Shown here piece after piece: positions 1-5,577 of a stretch of DNA of 7,252 nt. Under the pieces are notes generated by a model. That model had not been told where the DNA came from. It saw only the letters and a program-made list of their open reading frames with translations, and did not search any database. The DNA is from JBGSMB01 sp041740375 (GTDB taxonomy: Bacteria > Patescibacteriota > Saccharimonadia > Saccharimonadales > JAGQMS01). Where the stretch lies: NCBI GenBank assembly GCA_041740375.1, contig JBGSMB010000030.1, forward strand, positions 1 through 7,252, given 5' to 3'. How positions within the stretch are numbered: the stretch's first letter is position 1; each line of letters opens with the position of its first letter. The position numbers and the translations under genes were made by a program.

Positions 1-1630
1 GAATCTCAAGGCGTCCTGTTTTACCTTTTTCAAGCGCCAAGGCGAGAGTCTTAGGTGGAAGACCGTGTACTTTCATGTCCATATGAAGCGCTGTTATGCC
101 TTTATCTGTACCTGTTACCTTGAAGTCCATGTCGCCGGCAAAATCTTCTGCATCAGCAATATCGCTCAAGATATACGGCGTATCTTTTTCAAGCATTAGC
201 CCCATCGCGATACCGCTCACTGGTCGCTTTAGTGGAACGCCCGCATCAAGCAAGGCTAGACAGCTTGAGCATGTTGCGGCCATCGAGGTTGAACCATTTT
301 GGCTCATAATTTCTGTAACGCTACGAATCGCATAAGGAAACTCAGTTTCATCTGGTAAAACCGCTTCAAGAGCTCGTTCTGCTAAATAGCTATGACCAAT
401 TTCACGTCGTCCAGGACTACCTAGTCTACGAATCTCACCCACCGTATATCCAGGCGCATTGTAGTGGTGCATGTAGCGCTTTTCTTCGTCGCGTTCCATT
501 GAATCAATGGCTTGAGAGAATGTAAGTGGAGCGAGCGTGACGATATTCATCGCTTGTGTTAGACCTCTAGTGAAAAGGCTAGAGCCGTGCGTTCGAGGGA
601 ATAACGACACTTCACTACTCAAAGGACGAATTTCATCGAGTTTGCGTCCATCAGGACGTGTCTGATCGGCGATGATACCTTTTCGTACATCCTTATGTAG
701 AGCCATAGTGAAGGCCTCGTCGTAATCATTCTTCAGTTCAGCATATTCTCCAGCGTGCTTAGCTGCAAACTCATCATGGAACGAATCGCGCAATGCCGCT
801 ACTAACTGATTTCGCTCCGGATATGGTGCATGAAGGTTTTTGCCAAGTTTGCCGTCAACCCAAGCATCGACAGTCTTTTGGATCGACGCTTCAGGCAATA
901 TCAGCTCATACTCCTGAGCGGTCACGCCGACTTTTTTAACAAGTTCTTCCTGTAGAGCGATAGCTGGTTGCATTGCTTTTAGCGCAAAGTCGAAGGCGCT
1001 CGCAATTACCGACTCATCAACTTCGTCGGCACCGGCTTCTACCATCATAATCGCGTCTTTTGTACCGGCAACTACTAGATCGAGTCCGCCGTTCTTTAAC
1101 TCTTCTGGGCTTGCAAACGCTTTTGGCTTACCATCAACAAGTCCGATGCGAAGTCCAGCAACCGGTCCCTCAAATGGCGCGCCAGTAAGCATAAATGCAG
1201 CGCTAACGGCGATCATAGCGATCATGTCAGGCCGGAAGTTTGGGTCCATACTGAGCACCGTTGCAACACCCTGGACTTCGTTTCGATACCCCTTAGGCCA
1301 AAGCGGTCGAATTGGTCGGTCGATAAGACGCCCGATCAAAATCGCGTCATCGCTTGGTCGACCTTCGCGCTTTACATAACGGCTTCCGCTAATCTTGCCC
1401 GCAGCGTAGAATCGCTCTTCGTAGTCGATACTAAGCGGAAAATAGTCCATACCAGAAATGGTCTTGTCGCTCACCATAGCAGTTCCAAGAACCACTGTTT
1501 CGCCGTAGCGGACCATCACGCTCGCAGTGGTTCTAAAGCCCACCTGATTCACCTCAAGCGTAAGTTTCTGGCCACAAAAGTCGGCGCTGACGCTTATTTT
1601 ATCTAAGCCATATGGATTAATTGTGTTCAT
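1..1630 (-). CDS. pnp: Polynucleotide phosphorylase (PNPase), 3' end beyond the window
   Basis: PNPase degrades RNA from the 3' end using phosphate, releasing nucleoside diphosphates, and can run in reverse to add tails. It works in the cytoplasm as a trimer. About 543 codons are visible. Both RNase PH-like cores are present: the first has DYEERFYAAGKI, KREGRPSDDA and RLIDRPIRPL (about residues 58-105), the second has RTHGSSLFTRG, LGSPGRREIGH, NGSTSMA (about 445-451) and GDMDFKV. Catalytic residues match the E. coli set: Asp496, Asp502 and Lys504 here correspond to D486, D492 and K494. The KH and S1 RNA-binding domains would lie beyond the left edge, so completeness is unknown. The ATG at 1630 fits the family's usual N-terminus and has a good Shine-Dalgarno. 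One small oddity: the usual TRGETQ motif reads TRGLTQ. The gene follows rpsO, its classical neighbour, after a 246-nt structured spacer. Confidence 0.97.
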   Translation of the reverse strand, partial: MNTINPYGLDKISVSADFCGQKLTLEVNQVGFRTTASVMVRYGETVVLGTAMVSDKTISGMDYFPLSIDYEERFYAAGKISGSRYVKREGRPSDDAILIGRLIDRPIRPLWPKGYRNEVQGVATVLSMDPNFRPDMIAMIAVSAAFMLTGAPFEGPVAGLRIGLVDGKPKAFASPEELKNGGLDLVVAGTKDAIMMVEAGADEVDESVIASAFDFALKAMQPAIALQEELVKKVGVTAQEYELILPEASIQKTVDAWVDGKLGKNLHAPYPERNQLVAALRDSFHDEFAAKHAGEYAELKNDYDEAFTMALHKDVRKGIIADQTRPDGRKLDEIRPLSSEVSLFPRTHGSSLFTRGLTQAMNIVTLAPLTFSQAIDSMERDEEKRYMHHYNAPGYTVGEIRRLGSPGRREIGHSYLAERALEAVLPDETEFPYAIRSVTEIMSQNGSTSMAATCSSCLALLDAGVPLKRPVSGIAMGLMLEKDTPYILSDIADAEDFAGDMDFKVTGTDKGITALHMDMKVHGLPPKTLALALEKGKTGRLEI

Positions 1631-1633
1631 TTA

Positions 1634-1640
1634 TTCCTCT
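1634..1640 (-). promoter_or_regulatory. Shine-Dalgarno sequence of pnp
   Basis: On the minus strand AGAGGAA lies directly upstream of the pnp ATG, with five bases between GAGG and the start codon. It fixes the pnp start at 1630. It is the only convincing Shine-Dalgarno before any gene start visible in this window. Confidence 0.8.
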
Positions 1641-1645
1641 TTTTT

Positions 1646-1723
1646 GGAGCTTCAACTGTTAGATGCACTGTTCAGGTATACAAAATCGTTGTATAGCCAT
1701 CGCGCTACCTCTAACACCGCTCC
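1646..1723 (-). promoter_or_regulatory. Candidate structured leader of pnp (nested stem-loop)
   Basis: Three nested inverted repeats are seen just upstream of the pnp Shine-Dalgarno. The outer pair is GGAGC/GCTCC (1719-1723 with 1646-1650), the middle pair TGTTAGA/TCTAACA (1710-1716 with 1657-1663), and the inner pair TATACAA/TTGTATA (1689-1695 with 1677-1683) closing a 5-nt loop. The flanks between the middle and inner stems are almost equal (14 and 13 nt), so one long interrupted hairpin is possible. It ends about 6 nt before the Shine-Dalgarno. In E. coli a leader stem upstream of pnp is cut by RNase III and PNPase then represses its own expression; a similar role here is inference. No fold energy was computed. 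Confidence 0.5.
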
Positions 1724-1787
1724 ACTTAGTTATTTTAATGTATACCCCAGCCACATAGTAGCTAGGCCCGAACCAACCCACTCCTCT

Positions 1788-1816
1788 GAAGCTTACTTCG
1801 AAAAGATTTTCGCTTC
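1788..1816 (-). repeat. Small inverted repeat in the rpsO-pnp spacer
   Basis: The minus strand reads CGAAAA, two bases, TTTTCG at 1799-1812, flanked by GAAG and CTTC (1813-1816 with 1788-1791). It could form a small weak hairpin in the middle of the spacer. The bases around it (about 1724-1842) show no gene, tRNA or convincing promoter. The repeat may be chance. Confidence 0.25.
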
Positions 1817-1842
1817 TCGTAGAATTTGTTTAGCTCGTGCTC

Positions 1843-1866
1843 CCCGTCACCACTAGTGGTGACGGG
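1843..1866. repeat. Perfect 24-bp palindrome between rpsO and pnp
   Basis: The arms are CCCGTCACCA and TGGTGACGGG around a CTAG centre, a perfect match over all 24 bases. It begins 10 nt after the rpsO stop codon. As RNA it gives a 10-bp GC-rich stem with a 4-nt loop. Neither strand has a T-run after it, so it is not a standard intrinsic terminator. More likely roles are an RNA processing site or a 3'-end stabiliser separating the rpsO and pnp messages, as in the E. coli rpsO-pnp interval. The element is plain in the sequence; its role is inferred. Confidence 0.7.
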
Positions 1867-1876
1867 TGGTATAAGC

Positions 1877-2146
1877 TTAACGACGCCTTAGGCCAAGAGT
1901 GTCAGTAAGTTTTAGATAAGCTTCGCCGTCTTTTTCTGCTAGGTAACGAAGCAAACGTCGGCGTTGACCAACCATTTGCAAAAGACCACGACGTGCGCCG
2001 TTGTCTTTTTTGTGCACTTTTAAGTGTTCAGTAATTTCACTGATCCGCTCTGTCAAAATGGCAACTTGGACCTCTGGAGAACCAGTGTCTGTCTTGTGCC
2101 TAGCGTGCGTAGTTACGACTGCTTGTTTTTTATCTGCTGTAATCAT
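1877..2146 (-). CDS. rpsO: 30S ribosomal protein S15
   Basis: S15 is a primary 16S rRNA-binding protein of the small-subunit platform and also helps form an intersubunit bridge. The 89-residue product matches the usual family length and contains DTGSPEVQVA (20-29), HKKD (45-48), RRGLLQMVGQRRRLLRYL (52-69) and the basic end GLRRR. The start is the ATG at 2146. An in-frame extension to 2296 exists, but those 50 residues lie over the end of the hydrolase gene and bear no resemblance to S15. No Shine-Dalgarno precedes the ATG; instead a promoter sits 10 nt away, so the message is probably nearly leaderless. The residues after HKKD are N-G-A where many S15 proteins have H-H-S; that Ser lies in the rRNA-contact region. 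pnp follows, the classical partner. Confidence 0.97.
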   Translation of the reverse strand: MITADKKQAVVTTHARHKTDTGSPEVQVAILTERISEITEHLKVHKKDNGARRGLLQMVGQRRRLLRYLAEKDGEAYLKLTDTLGLRRR

Positions 2147-2156
2147 TAACGTCGAT

Positions 2157-2185
2157 ACTATACCAGATGAGAGAGTGCTTTTCAA
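2157..2185 (-). promoter_or_regulatory. Sigma70-like promoter of rpsO, near-leaderless
   Basis: On the minus strand there is a -35 box TTGAAA (2180-2185), a 17-bp spacer and a -10 box TATAGT (2157-2162). Each box matches consensus at 5 of 6 bases and the spacing is ideal. Only 10 nt separate the -10 box from the rpsO ATG, so a start about 7 nt downstream of the box leaves a leader of roughly 4 nt. The -35 box overlaps the hydrolase stop codon (2182-2184). Inferred from sequence only. Confidence 0.6.
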
Positions 2186-3075
2186 GCGACAGTTTTTAAC
2201 CAGTTTACTGCTGGCTTCAACTGCGCAGCCTGTGTAGACGATGTCGGAAAAGTATGGCTGCCTGGAACCGCCTCTATTAAATGAGCAAGACCGCACTCTC
2301 CAAGCGAGGCTTGCAGTTCACTCAGGCGAAAGATAGGGTCGTTTTCTCCTACAAATATTCGAACGTTGTGTTCTTCAACTAAATGTTCGGTGTTCGGGAT
2401 TAGATCAATATCTAGCGCTAAGCCTATCTTCTTGTGTGCTCGTCCATGCAGAACGTCTCCTAGTATCATCTTGCCACCCTCATATACTGAGGGGATGTTA
2501 CTTGGGTGAATTAGGACATTTTGATCCATTTTCAAAAATGCATTTTGAAAATAGCGTTTCGAAAAAGTTTTTAACTTTTCTGAAGGTCTATGCCCAAAGC
2601 TTGCTCGATTAATACCAACAGGAGCAATCGCCGCCACCGCGCCAAATAATTCAGGCGCTTCAGCGGCGTTAAGTAATACAACTCCTCCTCCTTGTGAATG
2701 ACCGAGTACATTCACGCGAGTCTCTGAAGGCTTTTTTGAAGCTTCATTGAATGCCTCCACTGCGGCTAGTGGAACTTCTTTGATCGCTCTCATGATGTTT
2801 GCGTCACTAGGAGGTAGATGACGAAAATCAATAACGACACCGGCAGATCCGAGCAACCCTTGTTCGGAAATCCTTCGAACCATCCGACGATTCCCTAGTC
2901 TCTCGCAACCTAACCCACCGTACACATGATACTGCTCTGCTCCTTCGCGAGTAGCGCCAGGGTGCCATGACGCCGTCACCGGTATATCATAAGTTCGACC
3001 GTCAATTTTTGTCTGCCAGTTAAACTCACCGTCGACGAGCCCATCTCTGTGGGTTCTAGTAACCTTCAAGCTCAT
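2182..3075 (-). CDS. Alpha/beta hydrolase-fold protein, substrate unknown
   Basis: This 297-residue protein carries the nucleophile elbow GHSQGG with Ser127, an acid candidate Asp246 in VGENDPIF, and a His274 in PGSHTF. They fall in the right order and spacing for a Ser-Asp-His triad. The part before the elbow (about 50-84, HVYGGLGCER to VVIDFRH) looks like the first strands and the oxyanion region. Residues about 155-225 may form the lid. There is no signal peptide or membrane segment, so it is probably cytoplasmic. It could be an esterase, lipase-like enzyme or peptidase; the substrate cannot be told. The ATG at 3075 is supported by a consensus promoter 8 nt upstream; no Shine-Dalgarno is present. 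It sits between the ABC-F gene and rpsO with its own promoter, so it looks like an inserted, separately controlled unit rather than a standard member of this ribosomal cluster. Confidence 0.88.
   Translation of the reverse strand: MSLKVTRTHRDGLVDGEFNWQTKIDGRTYDIPVTASWHPGATREGAEQYHVYGGLGCERLGNRRMVRRISEQGLLGSAGVVIDFRHLPPSDANIMRAIKEVPLAAVEAFNEASKKPSETRVNVLGHSQGGGVVLLNAAEAPELFGAVAAIAPVGINRASFGHRPSEKLKTFSKRYFQNAFLKMDQNVLIHPSNIPSVYEGGKMILGDVLHGRAHKKIGLALDIDLIPNTEHLVEEHNVRIFVGENDPIFRLSELQASLGECGLAHLIEAVPGSHTFPTSSTQAAQLKPAVNWLKTVA
2528..2552. repeat. AT-rich inverted repeat inside the hydrolase gene
   Basis: Arms ATTTTCAAAA and TTTTGAAAAT, 10 bp each and perfect, surround a 5-nt centre. It lies in the putative lid region (around YFQNAFLKMDQ). 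It may be chance in a locally AT-rich stretch, or a hairpin in the mRNA. No function is assigned. Confidence 0.4.
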
Positions 3076-3083
3076 ATCATTAT

Positions 3084-3113
3084 ATTATAGCATAATTTAT
3101 GCTATCTTGTCAA
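3084..3113 (-). promoter_or_regulatory. Perfect-consensus sigma70 promoter of the hydrolase gene
   Basis: The minus strand shows TTGACA (3108-3113) and TATAAT (3084-3089), both exact consensus hexamers, with an 18-bp spacer. The -10 box ends 8 nt before the hydrolase ATG, so the transcript should start about 1-2 nt before the ATG and be leaderless or nearly so. The -35 box lies within the last codons of the ABC-F gene. A second overlapping TATAAT (3079-3084) has poor spacing. Confidence 0.75.
3087..3105. repeat. 19-bp palindrome within the hydrolase promoter, candidate operator
   Basis: Two perfect 9-bp arms, ATAGCATAA and TTATGCTAT on the minus strand, flank one central base (3096). The element fills most of the spacer between the -35 and -10 boxes and covers the first half of the -10 box, a position where a bound protein would block RNA polymerase. 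It also overlaps the ABC-F stop codon. It is AT-rich with no following T-run, so a terminator is unlikely. Operator function is inferred. Confidence 0.5.
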
Positions 3114-4758
3114 TATTCACTCGTAAACCCCCTAGCTTGTTGGCAAAATAACTGTCGTGGCTGATGTAAAGTACTGCGCCCTTAAACTTAGTCAGCGCAT
3201 CTTCAAGCTCCTCGATACTCGGTAGATCAAGGTGGTTAGTTGGCTCATCAAGAATAAGTATCTGCGGGTCACCTGCAAGCATATCGATAAGTTGTAGTCG
3301 AGCCTTCTGGCCACCACTGAGTAGAGCCACCGGCTTGTCAATGTCCCCTACTGGGTCAAATAAGTAATCGCCCATGAGAGAACGAATCTTTTGATCGCTT
3401 AATGGTTGCCCGGCTTTACGTAATGACGCCTCGATGGTGCCATACACTGTTGCACCCGCCAAATGCTCAACTTCTTGACGATACACGCCAATCTTGAGCG
3501 CTGGCTCGCTGTCGATGTACCCTTTAAATATCGAGCAGTCTAATTTTTCGTGCTCAACGGTTTTTATAATTGCGCTAGCGAGCGTTGATTTACCCGCTCC
3601 GTTCCTACCATGAATTCGAACCCTAGAGCCTTCACTCACACGAAACGATACTCTTTCAAAAAGCGGTGCATCGTAGCCAAGCGAGAGATCGTGAACGTCG
3701 ATCAAGCGTCGCTCATTCTGTTCCTCGTCCTGCTCTTTTGTACCAATCCGAATATTTTTTGTCTTATGTTTTTCGTAGTTCTTTGAGATCTTGTCATTTA
3801 GCTGTTCGCTAGAATCTCGATCTATCCAGAAGCTTGGTTTTTCTCTAGCAGAGAGTTCGCTTAATTCTGCTTCTGCACGGAGCTGAAGTGACTTAAAACG
3901 AGAGATCGTGCCTGGGTCGCGCGACCTTTCTTTTAGCCGTTTAAAGCGGATTACATCCTCTTTGAGGTTAAGTGTGCGGCGCTCTACGATAGAGAACTCA
4001 TTCAGTTCAGATACGATTTTGATCGTATTTACGCGCAGATAATCGTCGTAATTTCCTTTATAGCTAAACGCCATTCCATCTCGAAGCTCAATAATTCTGT
4101 CCACTGCTTTTAATACATCCCTATCGTGAGTAATGACAACCGCTGCTTCTGGTGTCATCTGTAGCCATTTAATAAAGTTGTCTTTGGCCGCGTAGTCCAT
4201 ATGGTTGGTAGGCTCATCAACAAGCACAATATCGGCCTTTGAAGCCTGGATTTTTACCAGCTCAGCAAGGCGTTTCTGACCTCCAGAAAGTTTACCGAGA
4301 GGGCGCGCCGACTTGTCGCCATCTATCTGATATGCGCGTAAATTTTCAACGATTCTATCCTCGATCTCAAAGTACCCAAGACTAGAAAAATGCTCGACGG
4401 CGTCTGCGTACTGAGCTTGTTTATGCGCGCTTTGCATCATAGTTTCAGGATAGGTATCTAGTATGTGTTTTAGCTGCGAGTACTGAGGTAGATCCGACAG
4501 AATGTACTCGATAACGGGAGTTGTGTTGTGACTTTCGTGCTCCTGACGTGAAAAAGCTACTACCGTCCCCTTTCGAATAATAATTTCTCCGTCATAGTCC
4601 TTATCTGAGCCGATTAGAATCGAGAACAACGTCGTCTTACCGCTACCGTTTCTCCCAATTAAACCAACTTTTTCTTTTGGCTGAATCGTAAACTTCAGGC
4701 CATCGAACAATTGCTGAAAACCAAATGATTTTTCATGGATATCGACAGACAAAATCAT
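3097..4758 (-). CDS. ABC-F family ATPase (ribosome-associated, no membrane domain)
   Basis: ABC-F proteins are soluble twin-cassette ATPases that bind the ribosomal E site and act on stalled or initiating ribosomes; some give resistance to ribosome-targeting antibiotics. This 553-residue protein has two full cassettes. The first has Walker A GRNGSGKT (35-42), signature LSGGQ (157-161), Walker B ending D181-E182 (DEPTNHMD) and switch His211. The second has GRNGAGKS (384-391), LSGGQ (480-484), D504-E505 (DEPTNHLD) and His534. A charged, probably helical linker (about 240-350) corresponds to the P-site-tRNA-interacting region. There are no membrane segments and no extension after the second cassette. 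All ATPase residues are intact. The subfamily (EttA, Uup, YbiT or a resistance type) cannot be decided by eye. Its ATG overlaps the truB stop as ATGA and lacks a Shine-Dalgarno, implying translational coupling. It occupies the place where ribF usually lies. Confidence 0.93.
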   Translation of the reverse strand: MILSVDIHEKSFGFQQLFDGLKFTIQPKEKVGLIGRNGSGKTTLFSILIGSDKDYDGEIIIRKGTVVAFSRQEHESHNTTPVIEYILSDLPQYSQLKHILDTYPETMMQSAHKQAQYADAVEHFSSLGYFEIEDRIVENLRAYQIDGDKSARPLGKLSGGQKRLAELVKIQASKADIVLVDEPTNHMDYAAKDNFIKWLQMTPEAAVVITHDRDVLKAVDRIIELRDGMAFSYKGNYDDYLRVNTIKIVSELNEFSIVERRTLNLKEDVIRFKRLKERSRDPGTISRFKSLQLRAEAELSELSAREKPSFWIDRDSSEQLNDKISKNYEKHKTKNIRIGTKEQDEEQNERRLIDVHDLSLGYDAPLFERVSFRVSEGSRVRIHGRNGAGKSTLASAIIKTVEHEKLDCSIFKGYIDSEPALKIGVYRQEVEHLAGATVYGTIEASLRKAGQPLSDQKIRSLMGDYLFDPVGDIDKPVALLSGGQKARLQLIDMLAGDPQILILDEPTNHLDLPSIEELEDALTKFKGAVLYISHDSYFANKLGGLRVNIDKIA

Positions 4759-5534
4759 GGTTTTCTGAGCGCTTTTATTGCTTCATCGACTGATAGATCG
4801 GTGCTACAAGCAAGAGCGTCCTCTACCGAAAAGTTATCGATAGTAGTTCTCCGAAGAGAGGTTAAATACGCACCTGTTTCTAGCTCAGCACCCACATCAA
4901 TCGCCAGACTTCTAATATATGTACCGCTCGTGACGCTTAGCGACAGTTGTAGCGTCGGATATTCGTACTTCACTTCATTAATGTCATATACAGTAACTTT
5001 ACGTGCTTTTAGTTCAACATCCTTACCTGCCCGAGCAAGCTCATACGCTCGCTTACCATTCACTTTAATGGCGCTAAAGATTGGAGGAGTCTGAAGGATT
5101 TCACCAGTGAACTTCTTTAGTGTGTTTTCTATCTCTCGTAAACTCGGTATTCGGTCGCTCTTAGGCACAACTTCCCCTTCTGGATCGCCAGTAGTTGAAG
5201 TACTACCTAGGCACAATGTCGCTTGATACGTTTTATCTTTTTTTAAAAATACATCTGATAATTTAGTCGCCGAGCCAACCATTACTATTAGTAGGCCTGT
5301 CGCAAATGGGTCGAGAGTACCACTGTGCCCGACTTTTAACCGACAGTTACAGCGCTTCGCAAGAGGGCGCGCAACACCGGCCAGCGCACCCGCTAATGGC
5401 TTATCCTGACAATACCCTCTACTCTCATGAATACGACGAAGGTCACTCAACAAAAGACCGCGGATTTTAGCTACAACGTCGAATGACGTCCAATCTGCTG
5501 GTTTATCAATAAGAAGTATTCCGTCCATAGCCAT
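4755..5534 (-). CDS. truB: tRNA pseudouridine(55) synthase TruB
   Basis: TruB converts U55 in the T-loop of tRNAs to pseudouridine and helps tRNA fold. The 259-residue product has the N-terminal GILLIDKP motif (5-12), the catalytic motif GHSGTLDP with Asp75, KTYQ with Tyr103, GDPEGE (116-121) and SGTYIRSL with Arg208, equivalent to E. coli D48, Y76 and R181. It ends soon after the catalytic domain, so the C-terminal PUA domain of E. coli TruB is absent. Between the DKP and GHSGTLDP motifs there is about 35 residues more than in E. coli (roughly 29-66), rich in basic residues with three Cys (42, 62, 64). Two starts are possible: ATG at 5534, or ATG at 5528 giving MDGILLIDKP, which fits the family and a nearby -10 box better. 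It overlaps the ABC-F gene by 4 nt and follows the DHH-like gene after 43 nt. Confidence 0.95.
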   Translation of the reverse strand: MAMDGILLIDKPADWTSFDVVAKIRGLLLSDLRRIHESRGYCQDKPLAGALAGVARPLAKRCNCRLKVGHSGTLDPFATGLLIVMVGSATKLSDVFLKKDKTYQATLCLGSTSTTGDPEGEVVPKSDRIPSLREIENTLKKFTGEILQTPPIFSAIKVNGKRAYELARAGKDVELKARKVTVYDINEVKYEYPTLQLSLSVTSGTYIRSLAIDVGAELETGAYLTSLRRTTIDNFSVEDALACSTDLSVDEAIKALRKP

Positions 5535-5536
5535 AG

Positions 5537-5542
5537 AGTATA
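5537..5542 (-). promoter_or_regulatory. Possible -10 box of a truB promoter
   Basis: TATACT matches consensus at 5 of 6 bases and lies 8 nt before the second truB ATG (5528), the same distance as at the hydrolase gene. At a 17-bp spacing the -35 position reads CAACTT, which is poor. It is a weak promoter candidate, supported mainly by the parallel with the other two promoters. Confidence 0.3.
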
Positions 5543-5577
5543 GCTGATATCAATCACCCAAGTTGCGCTAAAAAGTT

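Noticed and set aside
1724..1787. tRNA-like GGTTCG motif on the minus strand, and a short frame ending WLGYTLK
   Set aside because: No acceptor or anticodon arms can be built around the motif, and the frame has only a few codons after a stop with no start signal.
1623..1856. Plus-strand 77-codon reading frame in the rpsO-pnp spacer
   Set aside because: No recognisable domain, no ribosome binding site, and it runs antisense across the pnp leader structures.
1843..1866. Rho-independent terminator after rpsO
   Set aside because: The stem is GC-rich but is followed by GAGCACGAGC rather than a run of T.
2147..2296. In-frame 50-residue extension of S15 upstream of its ATG
   Set aside because: It overlaps the hydrolase reading frame, has no S15 similarity, and a promoter lies within it; the ATG at 2146 gives the exact family length of 89.
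3087..3105. Intrinsic terminator of the ABC-F gene
   Set aside because: The stem is AT-rich, leaves almost no loop and has no T-run; its place between consensus -35 and -10 boxes fits an operator better.
4735..5094. Plus-strand 119-codon reading frame antisense to truB
   Set aside because: Shadow of the well-supported truB frame with no protein features of its own.
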